A DNA stretch of 64,000 nt from Trichobilharzia szidati. Lineage: Eukaryota; Platyhelminthes; Trematoda; Strigeidida; Schistosomatidae. A program made the translations under genes and the position numbers. Positions 1 through 9,339 of this stretch are shown one piece after another. Each line of letters opens with the position of its first letter. Position 1 is the stretch's first letter. The notes under the pieces are model-generated. The model ran no database searches, was not told the origin of the DNA, and worked only from the letters and a program-made list of their open reading frames with translations. The stretch spans positions 138,790,920 to 138,854,919 of the forward strand of contig OX235279.1 in NCBI GenBank assembly GCA_944472155.2. Reading direction: 5' to 3'.

Positions 1-9
1 GATTACAAT

Positions 10-224
10 AAGAGAGGAATTCATATGAGTATAAAATTTGGGCACTGTGGTAGAGCATAACTCTATTATGGATACGATTTTATTTTGATAAATCACACAG
101 TGTTGTACAGTAGCATTAACTGATGACGTTTCGAGAACAAACTATTGCTCATAATTATATCAAGTTAAGACTGTGTGATTTATCAAAATAAAATCTTATC
201 CATAATGGAGAAGAGAGGAATTCA
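10..224. mobile_element. PLE-family-II mini foldback with target duplication
   Basis: Two arms of about 40 bases (about 64-103 and 168-209) are near-perfect inverted repeats. They flank a conserved core with GATGACGTTTCGAG and a small hairpin. The same terminal sequence recurs at 267-400, 36190-36270, 49540-49680, 54127-54370 and at both ends of the 60.4-61.9 kb hairpin, which contains PLE coding sequence, so I assign it to that PLE family. A 14-bp direct repeat, AAGAGAGGAATTCA, lies at 10-23 and 211-224 and is read as the target-site duplication. The left side carries an unpaired extension of about 40 bases (GGGCACTGTGGTAGAG...), as in the large hairpin. There is no coding capacity, so it would depend on machinery supplied by another element. 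Confidence 0.72.
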
Positions 225-264
225 CAATGAAAATTCTATTTTTAGATGTTATAAGAATAAAAGT

Positions 265-835
265 TGCTCACTGTGGTAGAGTATAATTCCATTATGGGTA
301 AAATTTGTTTTGAGAAAGTCTCACAGTGTTATACAGTAATATATATTGATGACGTTTCGAGCACAATGTATTGCTCATAATCATATCAAGGTACTCACAC
401 AACTTTCTAGCTTCGTTTATATAATTCCATCATTTTCTATCGCTTGATTTGATTGGTAGTAGTATTCTCCATATTTCCGGTATGAGTGATGAGTCATTTC
501 TGTTGCATGTGTTGTGTTGGGTGTAGACTCGATGAACAAAGATTCAGTAATCAACCTCTCTCTCTCCACCTACCTAGATTACTTTTTAGAATTTTAACCC
601 TCTCCCATCCTACTGTGTGGTTGTGTGCTAATGCATACATTGCAAATGCCGAGCTTTTTTCTAAATTACTTATCTTCTCTGGGTCAACCATTCTTGACTA
701 AGCTAAATTCTTATGATCCTACAGTCTGACTACTCCTGACCTACTAGTTTGACCTATCTAGCTGACCTAACTCACAGTCATTGCAACGTATTTTGTAAAT
801 TATATTATTTTGTATAATTGGGTGTTTGGTCATAG
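265..835 (-). mobile_element. 5'-truncated Penelope-like element (family II), 3' part
   Basis: The first bases repeat the PLE-II terminal sequence (CACTGTGGTAGAGTATAATTCC, GATGACGTTTCGAGCAC). From about 480 to 830 the DNA aligns by eye with the left arm of the 60.4-61.9 kb hairpin (CATCCTACTGTGTGGTTGTG, GGGTCAACCA, CTAGTTTGACC). In that hairpin the opposite strand encodes the PLE C-terminal GIY-YIG region. Here the reading frame is broken, so it is a dead fragment. A 71-residue open frame at 486-701 on the plus strand is an antisense shadow. Confidence 0.68.
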
Positions 836-989
836 GAAGAAGAAGAAAATCGAAAACTCAGGTATACAGAAAATCAACCTATACACATAAAATAGTCAAT
901 TATAACAGCAACGACTCAACAGTACACATATGGAGTTGTATACAAACATTATTCAAGAAAGCCAGAATAAACTGCAGCACTCCTATCTG

Positions 990-1220
990 GGCGTCGGTGG
1001 CGCAGCGGTTAGGAAGCTCACCAACCATGCACATGGTCCGCGGTTCGATCCCCGGCCGACGCACTCCTTTGCCTCGCTAAGCCAGAAATAATGCTGGTGA
1101 AGAGGAAAGGTTGGGCATGAGGCTAGGAACCCCATCCTGTAAAGTAAACACTGCTACAGAAACTTCAAGCCACTAGCTTGAAGCCCTATGTTCCACTGGG
1201 AACGTGAAGGAAAGAAAAAA
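990..1220 (+). mobile_element. tRNA-headed SINE with RTE-like body and tail (type 1)
   Basis: A tRNA-like head begins with GCGTCGGTGGCGCAGCGGTTAG (pol III box A, about 998-1011) and has box B GGTTCGATCCC at 1042-1052. It closes with CCGACGCA, which pairs with the start like an acceptor stem. The body (GGTTGGGCATGAGGCTAG..., CACTGCTACAGAAACTTCAA) resembles the 5' UTR of the RTE copies at 24.35 and 43.0 kb. The end (GAAGCCCTATGTTCCACT...) matches the RTE 3' end. An A-rich tail follows. Similar copies lie near 13.4, 16.1, 33.3 and 56.8 kb. Confidence 0.8.
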
Positions 1221-1261
1221 TTCTCTCCAACTGCGTACATCCACGAAATAAAATGAACTCG

Positions 1262-1345
1262 CATTATGCTGCAAATATGCTCGTTCTTTCTCTATTGAAA
1301 CTAATAAAGGGAACCGGCTGTATGAAAATTTTAACTTATACATTT
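1262..1345. repeat. unclassified repeat shared with about 20.22-20.31 kb
   Basis: The run around GCTCGTTCTTTCTCTATTGA and the following AATAAAGGGAACCGG and CTTATACATT resemble 20218-20310 in the same order. This suggests two diverged copies of one dispersed element, possibly a 3' end, but no coding region is attached to either. Confidence 0.4.
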
Positions 1346-1349
1346 GTTG

Positions 1350-2360
1350 AAATCGAGTGTCCTTTGAAGTTTTCGAATCGGCGTAGAGGACAGTTAGGTT
1401 AAAATACTACAATTCTCTCCCTCCCTTAAAAAGATATTTATATTGATTTAGGTAGGAAAAATGATTCTAAGGCAACCTATATGTAATCAAAAAACCTAAA
1501 AACAGATTCTGTCAAAAACGTCAACATTACAAAAGTGATAACGTTACATCGTACATTGTATACGCATTTATATATTTATAGAACACGTACATTGGGAGTA
1601 ATGTTTAATCTTTGCCCCGTAACAGCTGGTAAACATTCAGCTAAATATATTGAAAAACAAATCAACTTAAATGAGAACAAACCTAACCTGGGTTTCCAAA
1701 ATGTTGCATTCATCCTCCTAGCAAAGAAGCGTCGAACTAAATAAAGAGCATCATTAACAATCATTACATAAGAGTGGATTTCCACACAACTAACACTTTA
1801 CACTCGTTACTAGTAAAGGTTAAGGATAAAATTGAAAACAGCTAATAGAGTTGCATAAGCTAAATAAAATACGGGGGTTGTGATGCTATGTACTTAGGGG
1901 ACATGAACAAGGCCTTAAGGTACTTTAAAAACCACAGTGAATTTGAAGATACTAGAAGCTGAACATAAGACAGTTTTTGATAGGACTAAAGTTCTACACA
2001 AAAGTTTTGGTTCATATAAACAGAGATTGGCTGAAGAGGCCCCAAAGTTTTGAATAAACGTGGTGTTATGTTAGTTGATGCATGGCAATTCATGAATAGT
2101 AAATATAATGGACAAATAACACTAATTCTCATGTCTAATTTGTTATCTTGATTATCTGTATCTTCTAAAGCAACATATATTTAGATTTTTTGTTGAAATA
2201 CTAACAATGATTTAGAGTTGTTCGCCCATACACATTATTGTATATCATTTGCATTTTTATCCAATTCAGATTTCATTACTACATTCCAGGTCACCATGAC
2301 CTTTATATGAACATTAACATTAAACATTGATGTGAAAGTACACACTATTCACACACACTA
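1350..2360. other. AT-rich stretch without a supported gene
   Basis: Opposing 69-residue open frames at 1535-1785 cover the same bases on both strands and have no recognisable domain or splice context. I see nothing supportable here. Confidence 0.5.
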
Positions 2361-2366
2361 CACACT

Positions 2367-3362
2367 ATTATTATTATTGTTCCCTTGGGTTCCTAGTGGA
2401 ACATAGGGCTTCAACTGCACGTCTCCACTTGCTTCTGTCTTCTGCTGTTCTTTTCACTTGCGTCCATGTTATTCCATACTGTTTCATCTCCCCCTCACAC
2501 GATCTCCTCCATGTCACCCTTGGACGTCCCACTCGCCGCTTCCCTTTCGGGTTCCACTCGAGGGCTTGACGCGCGATGTCACTCAACGGCCTCCTCAGCG
2601 AGTGTCCAATCCATCTCCACTTCCTCCTGCATATTTGTTGGGCGATTGGTTCCTGTTTCGTTTGTTCCCATAGCTTCTTGTTTGTGATTCTTTCTGGCCA
2701 TCTAATCTTCAGTATGGAGCGAAGACAGTTGTTGATAAAGGTCTGCAACCTGTTGAAAATATTCTTGGTGACCCGCCAAGTTTCTGATCCGTAAAGCAAA
2801 ATTGACTTGACGTTTGTATTGAAAATCCGAATTTTGTTGTTGATGGTGAGTGACGAAGATTTCCAGATTGGTTTCAGGTTGATGAATGTGTTTCTCGCCT
2901 TCCCGATTCTCGATTTGACATCCTCGTCCGTTCCTCCTGTGGTTGAGACAATGCTCCCTAGATAAGTGAAAGAAGTAACCTCTTTCAAATCCCTCCCGTT
3001 GATGGTGATTGGCACTGGATGTTGCTGCTGTTGTTGGTTGGTTATTTTCATAACCTCCGTCTTGTCTATGTTCACCTGGAGTCCTGTCTATGCTGCTTCT
3101 TCGACCAGTTTGTCGGTTTTCGCTTGTAAGTCTTCGATTTTGTGTGACATCAAACAGGAATCATCCACACGCGAAATCCAGGTCTTCTAGGTTCTTCACG
3201 TCGGTCCAGGATATCGCTGTCTTCGTTTCCCACTGTCTGACGCATAATCCAGTCCACCACAATTAGGAATATCATTGGTGATAATAAGCACCCTTGTCTG
3301 ACTCCTGTGTTTACTCCAAACGCTTCGCTGAGTTTTCCGTTGTGGATCACTTGACATGTGTT
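2367..3362 (-). mobile_element. RTE-clade (SR2-like) non-LTR retrotransposon, 3' third, degenerate
   Basis: A 233-residue open frame (3075-2374) reads MNIDKTEVMKITNQ, then EVTSFTYLGSIVSTTGG, KARNTFINLKPIW, LLYGSETWR, RRKWRWIGHSLRRP, VGRPRVTWRR and SKWRRAVEALC. This is the post-catalytic RT and C-terminal region typical of RTE elements. Upstream (3350-3150) the RT box GVRQGCLLSP is visible. The catalytic box reads as far as DLDFA, then a short insertion near 3165 shifts the frame and destroys the two aspartates. The copy ends in the short tail GAAGCCCTATGTTCCACT plus (AAT)n. It is 5'-truncated and dead. Confidence 0.9.
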
Positions 3363-3509
3363 TAAGAATACGGACTAAAAATAATTTTGTGGAACTATCA
3401 GGTGAAATTTTGACTACAGGTCATGCGATTCTGCTTATTTCGTTTTTGATGACTATTTGTGAATCAAATGTGACTGGATAAGAATTTAAAGGACAAGATG
3501 TCATTTTAA

Positions 3510-3600
3510 ATAAAACTTACCTTTGATACTTCAACTTTGATTACTTCCCTGAAGAAGTTCAGACTAGTTTGTTGACTGAAACTTTGGAATTTTTTATTAC
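3510..3600 (+). mobile_element. retroelement tail with hammerhead-like fold
   Basis: CTGAAGA is followed by AGTT...GACT, which can pair, and then by GAAAC. This is the order of a type I hammerhead core. The same order occurs at about 47.9 kb (CTGAAGA, GTTGCC...GACAAC, GAAA). No coding part of an element is recognised next to it. SINE B has inserted at its end. Confidence 0.35.
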
Positions 3601-4075
3601 TGTTTTCTATAGTTTGGTTTGTAAGGGTTAGTTATGTTTTTACGAGTTGATCACGGACTGATATCAGTTAGAGAACCATTGAAAACCAGGAAGTCCTGGA
3701 CAGCTACTCTTTCATCCTATTTTGGGAATCATTAGCAGCACGCACCCACCAAGGTTCGAACCCAGGACCTTCCGGTTACAAGGCAAGCTCGTATACCATT
3801 CAGCCACTGGGACCCGATTCAATGGCTCATGAATTCTAACTTCTACCAATTCGTGATTTTAGCGCGACCCCAACCATTGTCGTTGGTGGGACATCCATCC
3901 ACACACGTGACATCTAATTGGACCTCACTGGTCACGACTTCTCACTAGAACTACAGGAAACTCCATCCTGTAGCAAGTCACTAGCGAGCATCAGATTTAT
4001 TTTCTATAGTTTGGTTTGTAAGGGTTAGTTATGTTTTACGAGTTGATCACGGATTGATATCAGTTATTACTGTTT
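3594..4075 (-). mobile_element. tRNA-headed SINE B, more than one unit, with 12-bp target duplication
   Basis: On the minus strand a tRNA-like head is visible, with box A around GTGGCTGAATGG and box B GGGTTCGAACC, at about 3748-3835. The first 61 or so bases (3606-3667, TCTATAGTTTGGTTTGTAAG...) recur as a direct repeat at 4003-4063 with a period of 397, so the insert is one full unit plus a partial second. TTATTACTGTTT occurs on both sides (3594-3605 and 4064-4075) as the target duplication. Other copies are at 4436, 14944, 30466 and 59131. Confidence 0.8.
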
Positions 4076-4435
4076 ATTTTTACATATGTCTACTTTTCAC
4101 TCCGCGCTCAATCATTCTGGAACTGTTCGTTTATACCTTGATGAGAGTCCGTGCAAATTCATCCTATATGTTTATCTGGTTTTGGTCATTATGGACATCA
4201 TTTCTTGTTTTCATGTCTCATTATGTTATTTTACAGCTTGACTATTTCTCCCCTCCTCTCCAGACTCTTTTTCATTCGGTACCCATTTACACAGTCTTTG
4301 TCATCATCATTCTTAATTATTGCTATTGTTATTTTTCATCCTTTTCGTTTACACTGGACCGTGTATACATTACTTGATTACTATTCACTGTATTTTAACC
4401 AATCAAATTCCTGCAGACCAACATTTGATAATTAG
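4076..4435. other. T-rich tract between two SINE B copies
   Basis: It is pyrimidine-rich on the plus strand, giving two overlapping open frames of 107 and 94 residues made mostly of hydrophobic and serine codons. It resembles the T-rich 3' UTR after the PLE coding regions at 12.4 and 57.4 kb, but the homology is not demonstrated. I do not call a gene. Confidence 0.4.
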
Positions 4436-4690
4436 TCTGATGCTCGCTAGCGACTGGCCGTATACAGGAAGTGAGAAGTAGCAACCAGTGGAATCTGGCA
4501 AGTCAGGTAAGATAACATATGACACTGGTTGTCGATTACGGTATATTTATATATATCACAAATCGGCAGAAGTTAGAATTCATGGATCATTAAGTCGGGT
4601 CCCAGTGGTTGTGTGCTGCTGAAGAGTCCCAAACCAGTACTCCCACGTTTCCCAGTGGTTGTCTAATTGATATCAACTCATGATCAAACT
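4436..4690 (+). mobile_element. SINE B copy, tRNA region largely deleted
   Basis: It starts CTGATGCTCGCTAGCGACTGG, the 5' motif of SINE B. It continues with AGAAGTTAGAATTCATGG and GGGTCCCAGTGG, then jumps to TGCTGAAGAGTCCCAAACCAGTACTCC. Most of the head, including box B, is therefore missing. It is in the opposite orientation to the copy at 3.6 kb. Confidence 0.62.
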
Positions 4691-4699
4691 TGTATCTAG

Positions 4700-5270
4700 T
4701 CAAATACCTGGAACTCAACACTTGATTATCACTGTTATTTGTCACCCCTCAAATTTCTATTCGACCTACCCCGTTTATTTGCTTTTTTCCGTAGTTTGCT
4801 TGTTTCCTCTCAAATCATTGATGAAGCCTAATTGTTTGAGTGGTCAGTTGTGTTACCTTGTAGTGTCATGTGACATTTCCGCTTGAAGCATGAAAGAAAA
4901 TGGTTTTCCCACTTTAAAGTAAAGATATTTGCAAGTAATTTCATCAATCAAACAGGTATAAGAACTCGAAGTGAGTACTAGGCTCAGTACTGTTCAGACA
5001 AATATTCATCCAACTTTTCAGATTTAAAATATTGTAATATGCTTTAAACTCTTAAGTTTATATCACACATCATGCAATCATATACAGTAGTGCATTATTA
5101 AATATTCTATTTTGGGTTTCTGATTTACGTGACTTCAACTTGTTACAATAATGAGGCGATATTAAAAGTCATACGATATAGAAACGTGTCTCTGCTCTTC
5201 AATTTAAATTATAAAATTAGTAGCATGTTAAATTACGTCTATTTGTTGAGATGATACATTTGTAAATTCA
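4700..5270. other. AT-rich stretch without a supported gene
   Basis: A 68-residue plus-strand open frame (4680-4886) has no domain or splice support. Nothing else is seen. Confidence 0.45.
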
Positions 5271-5274
5271 TGAA

Positions 5275-5690
5275 GAATCAGGTTGGAAAAGAGCCACCGG
5301 TAGTGAAAACAAAACATGGCTTCATCAGTCAATAAAATCCACAACAGTTAGTTTAAGCCACGCAAGAAGGTATAGACTTCCTGGTTGGGGTCCTCGGGAC
5401 GGTAAAAACCAATGGCTGGAGACAATTGGTGATACGGCTCAAAATCGTCCTCAATGGCGCAGATGTATCCACTTCTTGTGGCTTATAATCTATTATAAAA
5501 CTACATGGTCCTTCGATATTACCATTCTTTTTGCCTCATATCTGTGTTTACTGTCTCTGTTTTGCATTTCTTTTTACTTTCTTCTCTTGCTTTGTGTGCT
5601 ACATGGAATGTAGCGACTTGAACTGCTGCACATCGGTGCAAAGTTCTATGTTGAAACCAGTCAGTCAGTCAGTCAGTGAAGGATAACATC
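5275..5690 (+). mobile_element. second non-LTR family, C-terminal end and 3' UTR
   Basis: The plus strand reads, with gaps, TKHGFISQ, STTVSLSHARR, WGPRDGKNQWLETIGDTAQ and NRPQWRRCIHFL. This is the same family as the intact frame at 32150-31848. The 3' UTR includes ATGTAGCGACTTGAACTGC and ends in a (CAGT)n tail at 5659-5678. It is 5'-truncated. Confidence 0.72.
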
Positions 5691-5699
5691 TTAAATCAA

Positions 5700-5960
5700 A
5701 ATGAAGATAGGACTAGACACATTACACTAGTTACTTACTAGTATCAAATCAAAATATCCAACACAGTCCTACAGGAGGTCAGTCGCGAGCCTGAATAGCT
5801 CAGTGGTAACGTCTGTGACTGCAGCACTGGGTGACGCGGGTTCGAATCTCAGAAGGGACATCAGTTCCTTCAAGGTTGCAGATACGCCTTGCTGATGAGT
5901 GCCAACTAGCACGAAACCTAGGTCCAAGGCTTCCTGCCGATTGCCTCCAACCATCTAATG
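5700..5960 (+). mobile_element. Sm-alpha-type SINE with tRNA-like promoter and hammerhead
   Basis: The unit contains GACTAGACACATTACACTAG and then a pol III box A (TAGCTCAGTGG, 5796-5806) and box B (GGGTTCGAATC, 5838-5848). A hammerhead follows at 5886-5930, and it ends CTTCCTGCCGATTGCCTCCAACCATCT. This combination is that of the schistosome Sm-alpha retroposon family, known from published work to encode active hammerheads. Related copies are at 8.53, 17.6, 20.74, 32.5, 50.9 and 51.2 kb. Confidence 0.88.
5886..5930 (+). ncRNA. type I hammerhead ribozyme, intact core
   Basis: Helix I is GCCTTG (5886-5891) with CAAGGC (5925-5930). The core CTGATGA is at 5892-5898. Helix II is GTGC with GCAC (5899-5902 and 5909-5912), and GAAA is at 5913-5916. 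A very short palindromic helix III, CCTAGG, is followed by TC, so predicted cleavage is after C5924. All conserved core positions are present. The short helix III is as in known Sm-alpha ribozymes, which tend to act as dimers. Confidence 0.9.
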
Positions 5961-5993
5961 ATTTTAATTTTCCATGACACACGTAACACTTAC

Positions 5994-6213
5994 TCTCTTG
6001 CATTAGTGGATAAACCGAAATATCCCTCATGTAAACAGTGGGAATCCTTTGATGATCTTTATAGGCATGATTGTAAACAGAATTAATAAATAGGACATAT
6101 TGATAAGTTTCATTCCAGAAATACTGAGACATGCAGAATAATAACATGGCAGGGTAACCAGACTCTGAACAAGCATCTCTAACTATCAAGTTCTGTATTA
6201 CTTGAAAAGATAT
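5994..6213 (-). CDS. internal coding exon, unknown protein (exon D)
   Basis: On the minus strand a pyrimidine-rich acceptor TGCTTTTTGTATTTACAG ends at 6214. An open exon of 220 nt follows, then a consensus donor GAGA/GTAAGT at 5993. It encodes 73 codons plus one base: ISFQVIQNLIVRDACSESGY, then PAMLLFCMSQYFWNETYQYV and more, ending MRDISVYPLMQE. It is rich in aromatic residues and cysteine and is helical in character. It starts in phase 0 and ends in phase 1. It lies just outside the Sm-alpha insertion and no repeat relationship is seen. Its start phase fits the end of the exon at 31.1-31.5 kb, so the two may be neighbours in one gene across a roughly 25-kb intron, or further small exons may lie between. 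The family was not recognised. Confidence 0.62.
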
Positions 6214-6229
6214 CTGTAAATACAAAAAG

Positions 6230-8510
6230 CATTTCTAATCCCTTTCATCTTCCTCAGTTTCTTTGCAAGGAACAGTTTTTCTCTAGTCAACAGTTTGACA
6301 ATTACATAACATCATTGTTGCTATTATCTGAACACTCTTATAGAGTATACACTGAAGGTTATGCCTAAACTGACTGCACAATATTTCTGGATTAAAACTC
6401 AGGCTGTAAAAAACACCGGTGACGTCAGAAAGCACAACACTGAATTGTTATTTCTGAACAAAATTTTCACCTGTTCTACAGTTTACTACTAGCACACAAA
6501 TATTTAGCGCGAGTGAAAATGACGTAAATATATTTCAACCGATAAATGTCCTTTACAGGGAAAGTAGAAAACAAATACTGTGACAAATTATAACAAGCAT
6601 AGTCCGTATTATAGGAAGATAATATAAGCTGTTCATACACCATTGTAATTTTATTTTATAATACATACTTTCTTCAGTTGATAGAGACAGCATTAGAAAA
6701 TAAATCAACTGTGAGGTCATTTTAAGGACTCCTGATACATAGGAACTGACTAAGGCATTTTATTGTTTTTGTGTTAATCATAATCATGTGAGCCAAGATT
6801 TGTTTTGATAAGTTTCCAGGTTAGAGGCATGATGAAAATGCGGATAACCTGAAAAGTGTGTGTGTTGTCTAACTATGACAGGTAATATAGATAGCATGTT
6901 TAATAACCACATTTTTCCTTGAGTGTGAAAACTTTTTTTTCCGCTTAACTCACTTACTGTTTAGTGTAGTGAACTGACATTTGACTGTAATGAAGGTCAT
7001 CCGTCTAATCAATAAAATAAGCTAAACTGGACGCACGCAACTATCTCAGGTTTTGTTCATACTACTTGTGAGTAAGCTGAGCACATTCAACAAATTGTTT
7101 TCATGGTCTGTCTTTCGTTCTGATGGCGGTGTACATCACGCTTCATGAAAATATTGTACAATTTTTATGGAGAATTAGCAGGCTGCAAACTTAATACACG
7201 TAGTTAAAAATTACACGGTTATTCTTACAATCTATAGAAGTGTATCTTCAGAATTTATAATATGTATAACCACAGCTATTTCTATTCTTTCTGATTCCTT
7301 TTCATGATATAAAGCGTAATACACATAACAGTTAGCAGATTATCACAGCGAATTGCTTGCAGGAAGTACTTGTTTGCTTTATATTGGACAAAAGTCGACA
7401 TATGTTTATGTTACTGACAGTCCAAGGGACGACTAATACACGAGGTTCTAAGTGGAAATATATAATGTCAAAGGAAGAAGATATTAGAATGGCTTACAAT
7501 TTGTCTTAGTTATTATGATTATAATGTAATCTACTACTTAAGAAAATTTCCATGTTTAATTGCAGGATATTCACTATTGCCTTAAGTAAAGATTATTTAT
7601 GCTAACTTATAATTTATAGTTTTATTAAATTGAAGGTATACATGAGCTTGTATTTAGGTAACAAAAAAATCTACAAGTATAAATCATATTTCAGTTACAT
7701 TCCAACTATATCATTATTTTTCTTTAATTATCCAAAGTCAGGTTGTTTTCTATCTTCATATAGATTGCTCGTATGCAAATGTTATCAGTTTGCCCAATTG
7801 AGAGGATGTAAAATTGAATAGAACGTCAACGTTTATCATCTGTAAGTATTTCAGTATTATGAATAACCACCTTATCTAGGTTTGCACGAATTAAGAGCAG
7901 AATTAAAATAAGATGCTTCGAGTAGTTTTGTTTTTTTCATTTTTCATAGCGGAAAAACATAGCATGATCTCACAGTAATACAATACTTATATACACTTGT
8001 TAAATTTTCTTTTGTGAGTTTCAAACTCCTAAACAGGATACAGGAACCTTTATGTTGATCACTTCAAAACTTCCAGCATGTAAGCAGAAGATGAATTGAA
8101 GTTCATTTTAAGAAAAGGAAGATTATGAGGCTTATATATATTTTTTTTAAATAGGGGAAGTTATTTGATGAAGGCCGTAATTCTTTCCAAGTAATACGTT
8201 TTTTTCTACGAAGACAACTTGACATTGATTTGAACCAGAATAAATAGATTTCTGTAAAATATTGTCAAGAAATATATTTCAGTGATCAATTTTGGAATGA
8301 CATTGAAGCATTGTTTACTTCGTATAAGAAAAGAATAATATTAGAGGCATTAAAATGTGTAATTTGGCCGTTGTGACATAGTATAATACCCTATTTGATA
8401 AGGATATTCGACATAACACACACACACACGCGCACACAGTGGTACACTATTAATAACCACGTGGTGTTTGAAGCAGTCTCTTGCTTGTAGTCATACAACT
8501 TCCTATTAAA
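6230..8510. other. AT-rich presumed intron or intergenic DNA
   Basis: There are no recognisable coding, repeat or RNA signals apart from an (AC)n run near 8402-8425. Short open frames, such as 7630-7821 plus, lack any domain or splice context. Confidence 0.5.
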
Positions 8511-8527
8511 TTATTGAGGGTAATCGA

Positions 8528-8645
8528 CAGGAAACCTTGGACCCAAGTTTCGTGCTCGCTGGCACTCGTCAGCAAGGCGTGTCTGCTGGCAGAATTCAGT
8601 CTGAACCGAAGACTAGACGCATGAGACTAGTTACTAACTAGTGAC
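8528..8645 (-). mobile_element. Sm-alpha fragment with hammerhead, tRNA part missing
   Basis: A minus-strand hammerhead (8578-8535) is joined at about 8590 to GAATTCAGTCTGAACCGAAG...ACTAGTTACTAACTAGTG. The latter is the Sm-alpha flanking segment in plus orientation, as at 51.38 kb. The tRNA-like promoter is deleted and the junction mixes orientations, so this is a rearranged copy. Confidence 0.75.
8535..8578 (-). ncRNA. type I hammerhead ribozyme, core intact with CTGACGA
   Basis: On the minus strand the order is GCCTTG, CTGACGA, helix II GTGC...GCAC, GAAA, short helix III CTTGGG, TC, then CAAGG pairing back to helix I. The only core difference from the copy at 5.9 kb is C for T at the variable position 7 of CTGATGA, which hammerheads tolerate. 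It is likely competent if transcribed. Confidence 0.82.
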
Positions 8646-8689
8646 CGATCAAAGTATACAACTTATTAACCTGCTTTATATCGTTTTCA

Positions 8690-9335
8690 ATCCCTCTCTT
8701 TTTTAAAAACGTCATTTTCCATATATTCGAAGTAGGTATTTTGTTATTTCTGTTGCATGTATTTCATCTCGGCCAGATGAACAAATATTCGATGATTAAC
8801 TTGCCCCTACACCTAACCATATTACTTTCTAATACTTTCACCCTATTCCAATCTATTGTATGATTAAATATAAGTGAGTGCATTACAATGGTCAGTCATC
8901 CTAGATCTAACTAAATTCCTATTTTCTGATCACCTAACTGATATCGATCTACTAATTTGACTTATGCAGAGTCATTAAATGATATCTAGTAAATTATACT
9001 GTTTCGTATAAGAGGGTGTGTTGGATGCTTAAGCCAACACACTTCATATGGGATTGAGTCGGCTGCTTAAATGTTACTCTGATACCAGCCTTATTATGAA
9101 ATTCACACAGGGCTTTTGTTATTTCTCCCCCATATGGAGGCTTTATGTTTCATACTAATTTCATAACCGGCACTGCCCCTTCTACCTCTCTTACGGGTGT
9201 TAATAAATGTTTGAATACATTTTTGTGGTTAGTTGTTCAAAAACAACTTTTTCCTTTTTCCTTGGCCTTTCTTTGTTAAATTTCTTGACCCACTGGTCAG
9301 GCTGTTGGCTCCACTGCGCAAACATTTGACTAGAA
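8690..9335 (-). mobile_element. Penelope-like element (family II) C-terminal fragment
   Basis: The minus strand reads KPPYGGEITKALCEF, then HNKAGIRVTFKQPTQSHM. This corresponds to the KAGIKTAFIPTN stretch before the GIY-YIG domain in the 61.3-kb copy. Bases 8750-9010 align with the 3' half of that copy. Frames are broken by stops. The terminal foldback sequence is absent. Confidence 0.65.
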
Positions 9336-9339
9336 CCTC

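Noticed and set aside
3482..3560. Consensus splice donor (ATCAAAG/GTAAGT, minus strand) after an open segment QQTSLNFFREVIKVEVSK
   Set aside because: The same bases form the CTGAAGA...GAAAC hammerhead-like retroelement tail, and the phase does not follow from the exon at 6.0-6.2 kb.
4054..4435. Overlapping plus-strand open frames of 107 and 94 residues
   Set aside because: Explained by T-rich composition next to SINE B; two frames are open at once.
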